Notes: generated by a model from the letters alone, not told the origin. DNA of 64,000 bases from Emticicia fluvialis (GCF_024793945.1 NZ_JANUSD010000002.1:186001-250000); one strand, 5' to 3'. Numbered from the stretch's first letter, positions 8,259 to 17,543 are shown. Numbers and translations: made by a program.

Positions 8259-9169
8259 TGGAAAATAGAACAGCAACTTTAACGTATGTGTTGGAAGGCC
8301 TGATGCGACGTTATCGCGAACGGGTACCTGATGTAGAGAAGGTAACCAATGGTATGATTGCCGGGGGCATAATTGCCGATGCCAATGAAATAGAAAACGA
8401 CCATATTGCTTTCAGAACTATGGGAGTGCCACAATTGGGGATAAAATCTTTTGAGAAAATATTTATTCATTTGGGCTACCAGAAACGCGATTATTTCTAT
8501 TTCGAAGGTAAAAAGTTGGATGCCTACTGGTTTTCTCCGCCAAGGCCGGAGTATCCCAGAATATTTGTAAGTGAGCTAAGAGTAAATGATTTACCTGAAA
8601 ATATTCAGGATATTATCAGAAACTATACTGATGAGGTGAAAGCAGACCCGGTTGATAGCCTGAACCTGAACGACGGCGCGGCCATAGATGCTTTTTTGCA
8701 CCAGCCTTTATGGCGCATACCAACCTGGCAAGATTATTCAACACTGCTGAAAGCCAGTGAATATGCGGCATGGGTAATCTATAATCGTTATTACCTGAAT
8801 CACTACACCATTAGTGTGCATAACCTGAAAGCAGGCTACAACACTATTCAGGAGTTTAATGCTTTTCTTGAAAAAACCGGCGTGAAGCTGAATGATGCGG
8901 GCGGTAAAATAAAAATCAGTCCGGATGGAGGTTTATTGCAAAGCTCAACCGTAGCCGAAATCATTGATGCTACTTTTGAGGGCGGTGAGGTGCATCCTAT
9001 TTCTGGCAGTTATGTAGAGTTTGCCGAGCGTAAAGTATTGCCGGAGTATCAGCATTTAGAACCCGCATCTATTACGCGTGAACACAGAAGAGAAGGTTTT
9101 GAAACCGGTAATGCCGATAAAATTTTTGAAAGTACGTTTACCAGCCAGACTGTGAAACGAAATAGCTAA
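8258..9169 (+). CDS. DUF1338 protein, probable 2-oxoadipate dioxygenase/decarboxylase
   Basis: This 303-residue cytoplasmic protein belongs to DUF1338, a VOC-like fold. The characterised member HglS of Pseudomonas putida is Fe(II)-dependent and converts 2-oxoadipate to D-2-hydroxyglutarate in lysine catabolism. Likely metal ligands are His49 (DHIAFRT), His188 (YTISVHNL) and Glu254 (SYVEFAER); these assignments are mine. The protein is shorter than HglS, which is about 460 residues, and belongs to the short branch, so the exact substrate is inferred. Translation is coupled to the LysDH-like gene by the TAATG overlap. A GC-rich hairpin follows. Confidence 0.85.
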   Translation: MENRTATLTYVLEGLMRRYRERVPDVEKVTNGMIAGGIIADANEIENDHIAFRTMGVPQLGIKSFEKIFIHLGYQKRDYFYFEGKKLDAYWFSPPRPEYPRIFVSELRVNDLPENIQDIIRNYTDEVKADPVDSLNLNDGAAIDAFLHQPLWRIPTWQDYSTLLKASEYAAWVIYNRYYLNHYTISVHNLKAGYNTIQEFNAFLEKTGVKLNDAGGKIKISPDGGLLQSSTVAEIIDATFEGGEVHPISGSYVEFAERKVLPEYQHLEPASITREHRREGFETGNADKIFESTFTSQTVKRNS

Positions 9170-9209
9170 GCCGGAATGCCGAATGAGTGAAGCGTTTGAC
9201 CCTTTACTT

Positions 9210-9244
9210 CCCTCCCTACAATGGGGTAACCCGCGTAGGGAGGG
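9210..9244. terminator. GC-rich hairpin between convergent genes
   Basis: A perfect 10-bp stem (CCCTCCCTAC 9210-9219 with GTAGGGAGGG 9235-9244) is followed by GCTGGGGTTTTT. It lies between the convergent DUF1338 and phospholipase genes and probably ends the rightward transcript. Its base content is much richer in G and C than its surroundings, as seen in dispersed REP-like elements, but only one copy was noticed. Confidence 0.6.
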
Positions 9245-9253
9245 CTGGGGTTT

Positions 9254-10258
9254 TTAATATTCAGGCTCTGTTTTCAGTAAGGTCAACTTTCCTTTCTGCC
9301 AGGCTTTCAGGTCTTTTTTAAGATAAGGTCTGTTTCTTTTGGTAAGCCCCTCATCATCTAGTGCTTTTAAATCAGGTTTTCCCGCATTTACCCAGGCAGT
9401 AAACCAGAAATTGGCTGTGGCCGCAATAGCCTCTTTCATCTGGTTTTCTATCATACCTCCCAATGCCTGGTGGTATAGCTCAGCATACTCTTTGCTATAA
9501 ACGGCCTGATTGAATTTGTTTCTTACAATTTTCCCGTTTTCATCTTTCTTAAAGATTTTATCAGCCGGAAAAGTCTTTCTTAATTCTCTGTCTTTTGCTA
9601 ACAAAGTATCGGCCAGTTCATGCGAATGTTGGATGATACGCCAGGTTTCTTTGGTTATATCGTCTATGTATTTTGCCTGATTGATATTAAAACCATACCC
9701 GGGGCCATAAGTTTCAGGTAGTTGCGCTTCCCAGAAAGAGTGGATACCCGTCTGACTGGTTAACTGCCCGTTGTGGTTGCTTGATGTATGCAAAGGCATG
9801 TGGGCATCGGCCAGATAATGGCCCAGGTCGGCGGCAAGAAAAAGAACCTCGGTTTTTCTTTTGCCTTGCATTGATTTTGTAAGTTTGTCGGTTACTTCCT
9901 GAATGTACCAGGGCAATATGCCACTTGACTGAAGCATTTTGCTGTCGTATCTGGCATAAGCCTCTTTGCTGGTTCTTGCAATGTCTCCAATTGGCGTCTT
10001 GAAGTCTTCAATATCAATATAATGGCGCGGATTCTCAGTTTTATCATTCAGGGTATATTTTCTTAAATCAGGTATGTTAGATTCCTCCGTAATAAAATCA
10101 AGGTGGTTGTAAAAGAAAACGCGGAGCTCATCTGGCAAAGCAAAAACCGCCGATTTATTAATATGCTGATGCCCCCAGATTCCCCATGAAGATAATAACA
10201 ATACCAGACCTAAACCTGCAGTAATCAGTGCTGTGCAGACAATGTTTCTCTTTTTCAT
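9254..10258 (-). CDS. Zinc-dependent phospholipase C family protein, exported
   Basis: The 334-residue protein has a signal peptide or anchor (residues 1-24) followed by SWGIWGHQHINKSAVFALP, which supplies the first zinc ligands (Trp/His30/His32 region). Further metal ligands are in the motifs NPRHYIDIED (His79), DLGHYLADAHMPLHTSSNHN (His147, Asp151, His153) and GIHSFWEAQ. This pattern is typical of the Bacteroidota zinc phospholipase C family, which shares its all-helical trinuclear zinc fold with S1/P1 nucleases. The substrate may be phospholipid or another phosphodiester. The gene overlaps the upstream ppx stop by one base (TAATG), so the two are co-translated. Confidence 0.85.
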   Translation of the reverse strand: MKKRNIVCTALITAGLGLVLLLSSWGIWGHQHINKSAVFALPDELRVFFYNHLDFITEESNIPDLRKYTLNDKTENPRHYIDIEDFKTPIGDIARTSKEAYARYDSKMLQSSGILPWYIQEVTDKLTKSMQGKRKTEVLFLAADLGHYLADAHMPLHTSSNHNGQLTSQTGIHSFWEAQLPETYGPGYGFNINQAKYIDDITKETWRIIQHSHELADTLLAKDRELRKTFPADKIFKKDENGKIVRNKFNQAVYSKEYAELYHQALGGMIENQMKEAIAATANFWFTAWVNAGKPDLKALDDEGLTKRNRPYLKKDLKAWQKGKLTLLKTEPEY

Positions 10259-11142
10259 TAGTTTTCTTCGTTCAATAATGTTTCATACACTAGTAACAGG
10301 ATACCGTCTTTCAGGCCAAGGTCAGGAACAATGATTTCATCCGCTTCTGCCCATTTCATAACCGAAATATAGATGTCAGATGCTGGTACAATTACATCGG
10401 CACGGTCGGCATTGAGCTGTAACAGATTAATTCGTTCTTCAAGCGTAAACTGGTCAATATAATTGCGTTTTCTTTCCAGTTCTTCCAGCGATGCCATGCC
10501 GTTAGGTTTGCTTTCAATCATGTTAAAAAGCTTGGAGATATTACCCCCGGTACCTACAGCTATTACCTTTTCATGCACGGGTATGGTTTCATTAACCCAT
10601 GCTTTCATTTTTCGCCATACATCGGGGGCTTCCTTATGTTCGAGCAACCGAACCGAACCTATTTTGAAAGATTTTGCTGCTATTTTAGTTCTCCCTTTGT
10701 AGATATTCAGTTCGGTGCTTCCTCCCCCCACATCAATATGCAGGTAAGTTTTGTCGTTTTCAAGAACTGCAATAATCACATTGTTGATTAGCTCGGCCTC
10801 TTTTTCACCGTCAATGAGGTGAATCTCCATCCCCAGTTCATTTTTTATTCGCTCCACAATATTACTGCCATTCTCTGCTTCTCTCATGGCAGATGTGGCG
10901 CATATCATGTAAGCGTCTACCTCGTGTAGTTCCATCAATAACCGGTAGGCCATCAATAGTTTTTTTATTCTGGCTTCACTTTCGTACGATATTTTGCCTG
11001 TATTAAAAACATCCATACCCAGGCGCAGGGCAAATCGCACGTATTCTACTTTTTTGAAGCTTATTTTCTTTTTGTCATGCAGCACCGACGAAATTTGCAT
11101 CCGGGCTGCGTTTGAACCAATATCAATAGCGGCAATTTTCAT
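10258..11142 (-). CDS. ppx: Ppx/GppA phosphatase family protein (exopolyphosphatase-like)
   Basis: The 294-residue protein shows the ASKHA-fold phosphate loops IDIGSNAARM (residues 6-15) and DVGGGSTELNIY, and the adenosine-type motif VGTGGNISKL. Members remove phosphate from polyphosphate or from pppGpp. This is the short form with only the two ASKHA subdomains and no C-terminal HD-like domain, as is common in Bacteroidota. It precedes the zinc phospholipase gene in a leftward two-gene unit, which may link phosphate recovery in cytoplasm and periplasm. Whether it prefers polyphosphate or pppGpp is not visible. Confidence 0.85.
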   Translation of the reverse strand: MKIAAIDIGSNAARMQISSVLHDKKKISFKKVEYVRFALRLGMDVFNTGKISYESEARIKKLLMAYRLLMELHEVDAYMICATSAMREAENGSNIVERIKNELGMEIHLIDGEKEAELINNVIIAVLENDKTYLHIDVGGGSTELNIYKGRTKIAAKSFKIGSVRLLEHKEAPDVWRKMKAWVNETIPVHEKVIAVGTGGNISKLFNMIESKPNGMASLEELERKRNYIDQFTLEERINLLQLNADRADVIVPASDIYISVMKWAEADEIIVPDLGLKDGILLLVYETLLNEEN

Positions 11143-11190
11143 TAAATCTTATTCAGTATTTAGAAGGATTTGCAAAAATACCTCTTTTTA

Positions 11191-11904
11191 TTAAAACTGC
11201 CCGTTTTTATTACCCAAAACCAACCAGACCTCCTCTTTATACCCGCGTCCGATAGGAATCTGCCTGCCTTTAATCTCTACATCAGTGGCTGTAAAGGCCT
11301 CAATTTTATTGATAGCCACCAGAAAAGACCTATGCACCCGCAGAAAATTTGCCTTTGGTAACTCTTCTTCAATTTCACTTAAAGCAAGTTTGGTTAAAAT
11401 TTCATGAGAAGCAGTTGTGATTTTAATGTATTCGCGCTGGCTTTCAATATAAAGAATCTCATCATAGTAAATCTTAATGTTTTTCTTGTTTACATTAAAA
11501 TAGCGGTATTTATTTTCTTCCTGATGTACTGAAACCGGCGGTAATAGGCTATTTGGGCTCATTTTATTTACTGCCTTCAGAAAACGGCTCAATTCAATGG
11601 GTTTCAGCAGGTAATCAAGTACATTATGTTCATAACCTTCAAGCGCGTATTCATGGTAGGCGGTTGTCAGAATAACTTTTGGCGGGCTGTGCAAAGTTTT
11701 GATGAAGTCGATGCCCTTTAACCTGGGAAGGTTGATATCAAGAAAAATTAAATCTATTTTGTGCTTGCGCAGTATATCTGTGGCCAATATGGCATTGGGG
11801 CAAACGGCTATTAATTGCAAAAAGGGTACCTCGCTGATGTAGTCCTGCAGAATTTCGGCAGCCAGAGGCTCATCTTCTACAATAAGGCAGTTAAATTGTT
11901 GCAT
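11191..11904 (-). CDS. LytTR-type response regulator
   Basis: The 237-residue protein has a receiver domain (1-120) with acidic Glu10/Asp11, phospho-acceptor Asp56 (LIFLDINLP) and Lys102 (YLLKP). A LytTR DNA-binding domain (about 135-235) follows, with the motifs YIESQREYIKI and FLRVHRSFLVAINKI. Such regulators bind paired direct repeats. Its start overlaps the 3' end of the kinase gene by 14 bases, so the pair is translationally coupled. Target genes cannot be read from sequence. Confidence 0.92.
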   Translation of the reverse strand: MQQFNCLIVEDEPLAAEILQDYISEVPFLQLIAVCPNAILATDILRKHKIDLIFLDINLPRLKGIDFIKTLHSPPKVILTTAYHEYALEGYEHNVLDYLLKPIELSRFLKAVNKMSPNSLLPPVSVHQEENKYRYFNVNKKNIKIYYDEILYIESQREYIKITTASHEILTKLALSEIEEELPKANFLRVHRSFLVAINKIEAFTATDVEIKGRQIPIGRGYKEEVWLVLGNKNGQF

Positions 11905-12949
11905 GACTGTTCAGATTTATTTCCAACACTATTTTAAAACTAGAAGGTAACCTGCTTATTGTAAGCCGGTGTTCAGGGTATAACAACTCCAGTTGTCTGC
12001 TTACATTAATCAGGCCTATTTTTTCATTATTTTCAACACTCACATCTTCCGATTTGGAGTTTTCAACCTGATAAAAAAGGTATCCATTTTTTAACTTTAT
12101 ATCAATATTAATAAATGAATCATGGATACTCTCGCCAACACCGTGTTTAAAGGCATTTTCTATAAAAGGTAATAAAATCAATGGGGCAATAGGTATGCTC
12201 AGGTTGTCTAGTGTTTTGCTGAAACCAATTTTCAACCTTTGGTTATACCGTATTTTTTCCAGTTCAAGGTAATCTTCTATTATCTTCAGTTCTACCTCAA
12301 CAGGCAAAAATGGTTTATTGGTTTCATAAAGCATAAACCGTAATAATTTCGATAATCGCAGTACAACTTCCGCCGTATCATCAGATTTTTTTCTGGCAAG
12401 GCCATAAATATTATTGAGTGTATTGAACAAAAAGTGAGGGTTTGTTTGTGCTTTCAGAAATCTGAGTTCGTTGGCCAGCCTTTCTTTGGCCAATTCCTGT
12501 GCCAGTTCTCGTGTTTTAATGTTCTGTCTTATTAGTTTAAATACAAGGGCAATGCCACAGGTAAAGCCCAGAAGAAAAAAAGCGTAAAAAAAACTGGCTG
12601 CCGATAAATAGCTTTCATTCTCCATTGAGTGGTGCAAAATATATTTCTGTACCCAATAGGTAAGTAACAGAAAACCAGGAATGGCAACCATAAAAGCAAT
12701 TGCAGTAAGGCTTACGGTTTTTATTATTCCCCATCTTTTGCTAAGGAATTGCCCCGTAAAATACAGAATGCTATATGCCAGTGGTATTTTGACTATGAGG
12801 TATATTGACTGGATGCCCAAGGCCAGAAAAAAAAGTCGGTAATAACTTTCTTTGGGTTGATTGTAAGCCAGAGTCTCAAAATTGAGATAGGTCTTGAACA
12901 ATAAATAACCAAGCCAGAAAGCAAAATGATATAAAACGCGGCTTTGCAT
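11891..12949 (-). CDS. LytS-family sensor histidine kinase
   Basis: From the ATG at 12949 the protein has 352 residues; a longer frame to 12976 would need a TTG start. Four hydrophobic segments fill the first 145 residues with no extracellular sensor domain. The His_kinase domain carries the phospho-acceptor histidine in QTNPHFLFNTLNN (His172 in this numbering), and a HATPase region with LLPFIENAFKHG (N-box) and GLINVSRQL follows. It should phosphorylate the LytTR regulator whose gene overlaps it. The signal may be sensed in the membrane. Confidence 0.92.
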   Translation of the reverse strand: MQSRVLYHFAFWLGYLLFKTYLNFETLAYNQPKESYYRLFFLALGIQSIYLIVKIPLAYSILYFTGQFLSKRWGIIKTVSLTAIAFMVAIPGFLLLTYWVQKYILHHSMENESYLSAASFFYAFFLLGFTCGIALVFKLIRQNIKTRELAQELAKERLANELRFLKAQTNPHFLFNTLNNIYGLARKKSDDTAEVVLRLSKLLRFMLYETNKPFLPVEVELKIIEDYLELEKIRYNQRLKIGFSKTLDNLSIPIAPLILLPFIENAFKHGVGESIHDSFINIDIKLKNGYLFYQVENSKSEDVSVENNEKIGLINVSRQLELLYPEHRLTISRLPSSFKIVLEINLNSHATI

Positions 12950-13280
12950 GAACCAGACTGGTAAGAGATAAAACAAAACCTAAATTTATAATAAAATATC
13001 GGATGCTGATGCTTTCGTCTGCCAACAACCATTTCAGACCCACAAGCGGCTGAAATCATTGTATTTGCGTTGCAAAAGGCTTTGCATCAATACATGGCTG
13101 TTGACTGTAAGTTGTAGCATACCCTGCATTACAAATTCAGATACATTTATGGCGGCAAACGAAAAGCCAATAAAAAACGCCTTTCAAAGCGGTTTATGCA
13201 GGAGTCTTACCAAGTACAGGCTTACTGTAGTTCGAGACAAATTTTAAGAGTAATCAACAATATATTAATCAAATTAGATA
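12950..13280. other. Divergent regulatory gap between LytS kinase and DUF3108-like gene
   Basis: This 331-base stretch must hold divergent promoters. An imperfect hairpin centred on TGCAAA-aggc-TTTGCA near 13071-13086, and an ATTTCA/TGAAAT inverted repeat just to its left, are the only structures I can point to. I see no supported gene. Confidence 0.4.
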
Positions 13281-14057
13281 ATGAAACATCAAATACCAAT
13301 TGTGCTGATTTTTGCATTAGCATTTAATTTTTCATCAATAGCGCAAGACACCGTTTGGGTAGACGCAAGCAAAGTAAAAACAAGTTATTTAAAAGAAGGC
13401 GCTAACCGCTATCTGGTTTATTTCAAAATGGGGAAGGATGCGGCACGGTCAAGGCTCCAGTTCTGGACAAGAAGTATTACTTTCGGAAATTTTAAAGGCA
13501 ATAATGCCATTATTGTAAAGCAAACCTGGGAAGACCGCGACAGCGTAGTACACACTGTTACTTCTGTATGCGATAAGAAAACCTTTGCGCCACTTTATCA
13601 TCAAAGCTGGTGGAAGCAAAGAGGTAGCAGCGAGTTTGATTTTATGGCAAAAACGGCCAGCATTAATAATGTGCCACTAACTGATACAGACACAACGGCT
13701 AACCGAAAACTGCCCTGGATGGCTTTTCAGACAGCAATTAATCAATATTCATTAAACTGGCATCTTGATCTGGAGGTATTCCCTTTGCTTGTCTATAAGT
13801 TAAAAACCACTTACATGATTCCGTTTTATGAACCCGGTTATCTCGCACCTAAGTTTGAGGTTTACACAATTACTGGTACTGCACAGCTTAACGGATATGA
13901 TAACACAAAAGTAGATTGCTGGTTGCTAACGCATGAAGCGAAAGGTTATAAAGAGGTTTTCTGGATAAGTAAAAAAACGCATGAAGTACTTAAACTTGAA
14001 AACGAGATTGGAAAAGACCGCTGGCGATACAAAATAAAACTGGGGTTCAGTGTTTAA
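13281..14057 (+). CDS. Exported DUF3108-like protein of unknown function
   Basis: The 258-residue protein starts with a clear signal peptide (MKHQIPIVLIFALAFNFSSIAQ) and is otherwise predicted to be beta-rich. The pattern of residues, including VDCWLLTHEAKGYKEVFWISKKTHEVLKLE near the C-terminus (quoted only by its ends VDCWLL and KLE), is like DUF3108/lipocalin-type periplasmic proteins that report conversion of a large ligand. The function is unknown. It is a single gene read rightwards, with a strong terminator shared with the convergent acyltransferase gene. Confidence 0.7.
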   Translation: MKHQIPIVLIFALAFNFSSIAQDTVWVDASKVKTSYLKEGANRYLVYFKMGKDAARSRLQFWTRSITFGNFKGNNAIIVKQTWEDRDSVVHTVTSVCDKKTFAPLYHQSWWKQRGSSEFDFMAKTASINNVPLTDTDTTANRKLPWMAFQTAINQYSLNWHLDLEVFPLLVYKLKTTYMIPFYEPGYLAPKFEVYTITGTAQLNGYDNTKVDCWLLTHEAKGYKEVFWISKKTHEVLKLENEIGKDRWRYKIKLGFSV

Positions 14058-14077
14058 ATGATGAGTCGGAATTAAAA

Positions 14078-14116
14078 AAATGCGGGTGCCTATTATTAAT
14101 TCGGGCACCCGTATTT
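14078..14116. terminator. Bidirectional terminator between convergent genes
   Basis: A 13-bp stem including one G-U pair (14078-14090 and 14104-14116) has A-rich sequence on the left and ATTT on the right. It serves the rightward DUF3108-like gene and the leftward acyltransferase gene. Confidence 0.75.
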
Positions 14117-14201
14117 GGCATATTTATTATATCTATAAAAAACTGAATGTCAGGGTTATAGTAATGTAAATTTTATTTGATCTTTGTAGTAAAGCCTACT
14201 C

Positions 14202-15314
14202 TCATTTGGGGTTTCCGTATTTTTTCCAGAGTCTTTTCCCTAATTCAACAGAAGGTAATTCAACAAACTGATAGAGTCCGTAAGCAAGAATGGTAAAAAT
14301 AAGCAGCGCGGCCAACGGGCTGGCTACCAGATGAACCATAACAAATTTAAAATGCCCAAGGTGTTTTAGTAAATCGAACAAATAAGGCTGGTGTATGAGG
14401 TATAAACTGTAGCTGCAAATACCAATACCTGCCAAAACACGAAACAACGGTTTTAGAAAAAATGGATCTTCCTGTTTTTTATACAAAAACCACTCTAACA
14501 ATGCCAGCCAGGCACATACCGACACGGCTATTGTAAAATAATGCGCAACCATAAAGTATTTGCAAACAGGAAGCATCGCAAGAAAAACCAAAAGGTATAG
14601 AAGAGGCTGTTTCTTGAAAATCTTTTTGTTTTCCCAGTATAACTCAGCCGCCAGGGCGCCGGCACCCCATGTAAACCAAAGCACAGGCATAGAAAGTGCC
14701 ATTGACAGCGGTATGCTGTCTTTCATGAACGTTTCTAGTATAAACGTGCAGGCAAAATGAAGAAGCGTTAAACCAACTACTGTGTTTCGGATACCAATTT
14801 TTTTTCTGAAGTACAAAAACAAAGGATAAGCCAGGTAAAGTTGAACTTCTAGGGCCAGGGTCCAAAAAGACGGATTAATTGAGAAAAACGATGTGTCTGA
14901 GAGATTGTGAATCAACAATACATGTAAAAGTATGTCTTTAGGGGAGAAAGACATATTCCTGAAAACAATAAAGAATAGCAGCACTAACAGGTACGGAGGA
15001 TATATGCGGAAAAACCGTCGTACATAAAATTGCTTTACATTAAACAGGTCCTGACTGTTTAAAAAGCCTAAATGAATGACAAATCCACTGATAACCAGGA
15101 ATAACTCAACGCCTAGTTCTCCAAATGTAAAAGGCAAAAAGTTGAAAATTATATCTTTTGTTGACCGTAAATCAAGTATGCCACTATCTGTATAGTTTCT
15201 TATTTCGTATGGAGGAAAAATACTTAGTTGCGTGTGGTAAAAAAATACCATCAGTATGGCAATTCCGCGTATTACATCTAATTCAGGTATATAACGGTAG
15301 TTGTTTTTATTCAT
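14202..15314 (-). CDS. Acyltransferase 3 family membrane protein
   Basis: The ATG at 15314 gives 370 residues starting MNKNNYRYIPELDVIRGIAI; the longer frame would need a TTG at 15353. The protein is polytopic with about ten membrane spans. It carries the family signature LDVIRGIAILMVFFYH (about residues 12-27), whose histidine is the likely catalytic residue, and an Arg-rich RRFFRIYPPY motif. These enzymes O-acetylate or otherwise acylate exported polysaccharides, lipids or peptidoglycan. The acceptor is unknown and no glycan-synthesis genes are adjacent. Confidence 0.88.
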   Translation of the reverse strand: MNKNNYRYIPELDVIRGIAILMVFFYHTQLSIFPPYEIRNYTDSGILDLRSTKDIIFNFLPFTFGELGVELFLVISGFVIHLGFLNSQDLFNVKQFYVRRFFRIYPPYLLVLLFFIVFRNMSFSPKDILLHVLLIHNLSDTSFFSINPSFWTLALEVQLYLAYPLFLYFRKKIGIRNTVVGLTLLHFACTFILETFMKDSIPLSMALSMPVLWFTWGAGALAAELYWENKKIFKKQPLLYLLVFLAMLPVCKYFMVAHYFTIAVSVCAWLALLEWFLYKKQEDPFFLKPLFRVLAGIGICSYSLYLIHQPYLFDLLKHLGHFKFVMVHLVASPLAALLIFTILAYGLYQFVELPSVELGKRLWKKYGNPK

Positions 15315-15829
15315 TGGGTAAGTTATAAGGCATGCAGCTTTGGGCTTCTGCAAAAGTTATTTACTAGCTTAGGATATATTTCTGGAATGAGTATGTATAA
15401 ATACAACCAGATAAATAGGGTAAAAGGGTTTTAAAAAAAGTCATCAGGTCTAACTACAACCTATATATGTTTGCTTACAGCCAGTTGTTAACAAGCATGT
15501 ATTAATGAACAAACATTTAGAATTAGCAAAAATAATCCGGTTTTTTCTCAAAAGTCATCACATGTATATTTAAGAGCAAGAACAATTGTAATATACAAGT
15601 AGAATGCGCCCGGGGTTTGAAGTTAGCAGCATCAAAATGATGTTTGGGCCGCTAATTAATTGTACAGGTAAAGTTTATCTTATAAGATGTAATTAATAAA
15701 GCACGTTTTTAAATTTTTAATTGGGTTTATAGTGGGGTACTTTTTTTTAGCCACCGTCTTTATTTAAGCTGCATTTAATGCAAATTAAAACTGACGGTGG
15801 CTTTTAATATACTAAGATTCAAAAAAATA
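15315..15829. other. AT-rich intergenic region with palindrome, no supported coding gene
   Basis: This gap lies between two leftward genes. It contains a perfect 12-bp palindrome (ATCTTATAAGAT, 15677-15688), a TATGTTTG box on the plus strand at 15466-15473 without a good upstream element, and the hairpin listed separately at 15749-15802. No reading frame looks coding. Confidence 0.5.
15749..15802 (+). terminator. Strong hairpin with terminator features on the plus strand only
   Basis: AGCCACCGTC (15749-15758) pairs perfectly with GACGGTGGCT (15793-15802), and an inner TGCATT/AATGCA pairing adds stability. T residues follow on the plus strand, while on the minus strand the stem is followed by an A-run. 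It therefore looks like a rightward terminator although both neighbours are read leftwards. It may still fold at the 3' end of the symporter mRNA and protect it. Confidence 0.5.
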
Positions 15830-17452
15830 TTACCAGAAATACCAATACAAGCCAATCAGGATAACGATTACGGCTACGGCGCCAAAAGCAAAAATCCCTT
15901 GTACTTTAAACATGCTGGCGTCAATTTCAAGTCCTTTACCTTCGTCTGGCAAGATAAAGCCCAGAATAAACATAACAGCCACGCAAATCAGGAACACAAT
16001 ACCCATGCGGTCAAGGAACGGAACGGTGGTCCAGTCAGCAAACGGCATCCAGTTGTTATGCAAAGACAGTGCAATTAAGAAACCACCTACAATGGCAAAC
16101 AAAGCACCTGCTGAATTGGTACGTTTCCAGAAGAAACCCATCACAAATGAAGCGAAAATACCCGGCGATAACAGACCGGTCATTTCCTGAATAAACTGGA
16201 AACCACCTTTTTTGTCGATACCCATATAAGGCGACACCACAATGGCCAATATCATAGATACCACTATAGTTACGCGGCCAATCCATACCAGGTGTTTCTC
16301 TGATGCATTTTTACCGATATAATTTTTGAAAATATCAAGCGTAAAAATGGTAGAAATACTATTGGCTTTACCCGCTAAAGATGCTACAATAGCCGCTGTT
16401 AGCGCCGCAAATGAAAGACCTTTCAAGCCCATAGGCAGCAGGTTCAATAACACCGGATAGGCGTTGTCCTGATTGAGTGTGCCATCTGCACCCAGCATTT
16501 CCTTCTGAAACAAACCTTTCTGATATAACGTATATGCCGCAATACCCGGTAAAGTTACAATGATGGGCATTAAAAGTTTCAGAAACGCTGCAAATAAAAT
16601 ACCTTCACGAGCGGTTTTCAAATCGGCTCCCAAAGCACGTTGCGTAATGTACTGGTTACATCCCCAGTAGTTCAGATTCACAATCCACATACCACCTATT
16701 AAAACTGTTAAGCCCGGCAGTGCCATATAATGCGGGTCTCCTTTATGGAAAATCATGTGGAAGTGGTCTTCCGATTTCTCTGTCATCAGTTTTAATCCAT
16801 TGGTAAGGCTTTCTAACCCGCCATATTCTGTAGAAACCAGCGTAACAGCCAGATATGTTGTAGCTAAACCACCAATAATCAGGAAGAATACCTGAATTAC
16901 ATCTGTAAAGCCGATTACTTTCATACCTCCGATAGTAATTACAATAGCAAAAATGGCCAGGCCAATCATACAAACCGTAAAATCAAGACCTGAAATACCC
17001 GATACAGCTAAAGCACCCAGATACAAAATAGAGGTAAGGTTTACAAGGATATACAAAGCTAGCCAGAATACGGCCATAATCAGACTCACCGTTGAGTTGT
17101 AACGCTGATTAAGAAACTGCGGCATGGTAAATATCTTGTTTTTCAGATAAATAGGCATAAAAACCACACCAACCACAATCAGCGTGGCAGCGGCCATCCA
17201 TTCATAAGTTGAAATAGCCAGACCCATCGAAAAACCATTGCCCGACATACCAATCATTTGTTCAGCAGAAATGTTAGAGGCAATCAGTGAGGCACCGATA
17301 GCCCACCAGGTAAGAGACCCTTCAGCAAGGAAAAAATCTTTTGTTGAGGCTTCTTTAGATTTTTTTCGCTGATAAATCCAATAGCCATAGCCCGATACCA
17401 GGATAAAGTAAAAGAGAAATACGACGTAATCGAGGGTTTGTAATTTTTGCAT
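15830..17452 (-). CDS. Sodium/sugar symporter of the SSS (SLC5) family, vSGLT-like
   Basis: The 540-residue protein has about 14 membrane spans and aligns by eye along its length with Vibrio vSGLT. Nearly all vSGLT sugar and sodium contacts are kept: Asn and Gln in ASNISAEQMIGMSG (vSGLT Asn64, Gln69), Glu in STYEWMAA (Glu88), Asn and Tyr in NLNYWG (Asn260, Tyr263), Lys in FAAFLKLL (Lys294) and Gln in FQFIQEMTG (Gln428). The vSGLT Ser91 position is Ala here. It most likely imports galactose, glucose or a close relative with Na+. The gene stands alone and no sugar-metabolism operon adjoins it. Confidence 0.92.
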   Translation of the reverse strand: MQKLQTLDYVVFLFYFILVSGYGYWIYQRKKSKEASTKDFFLAEGSLTWWAIGASLIASNISAEQMIGMSGNGFSMGLAISTYEWMAAATLIVVGVVFMPIYLKNKIFTMPQFLNQRYNSTVSLIMAVFWLALYILVNLTSILYLGALAVSGISGLDFTVCMIGLAIFAIVITIGGMKVIGFTDVIQVFFLIIGGLATTYLAVTLVSTEYGGLESLTNGLKLMTEKSEDHFHMIFHKGDPHYMALPGLTVLIGGMWIVNLNYWGCNQYITQRALGADLKTAREGILFAAFLKLLMPIIVTLPGIAAYTLYQKGLFQKEMLGADGTLNQDNAYPVLLNLLPMGLKGLSFAALTAAIVASLAGKANSISTIFTLDIFKNYIGKNASEKHLVWIGRVTIVVSMILAIVVSPYMGIDKKGGFQFIQEMTGLLSPGIFASFVMGFFWKRTNSAGALFAIVGGFLIALSLHNNWMPFADWTTVPFLDRMGIVFLICVAVMFILGFILPDEGKGLEIDASMFKVQGIFAFGAVAVIVILIGLYWYFW

Positions 17453-17512
17453 AGCGCTTTAGAAAAAAAGAGAATAGAATTTTTTAGATTTAGATAAGTT
17501 TCATGTACGGAG

Positions 17513-17543
17513 CAAATTAAGGTAGAAAATTTTCCTTTTCAAA
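17513..17543 (-). promoter_or_regulatory. Promoter candidate for the symporter gene
   Basis: On the minus strand TTTG (complement of 17540-17543), 19 bases and TTAATTTG (complement of 17513-17520) approximate the Bacteroidota consensus, with one mismatch in the proximal element. The predicted leader is about 55 bases. Confidence 0.4.

Noticed and set aside
9210..9244. REP-type dispersed repeat
   Set aside because: Only one copy was noticed in 64 kb, so it is treated as a terminator hairpin.
13059..13247. 62-codon plus-strand frame between the LytS and DUF3108-like genes
   Set aside because: Cys/Leu/Ser-biased sequence with no ribosome site or domain, overlapping hairpins of the divergent control region.
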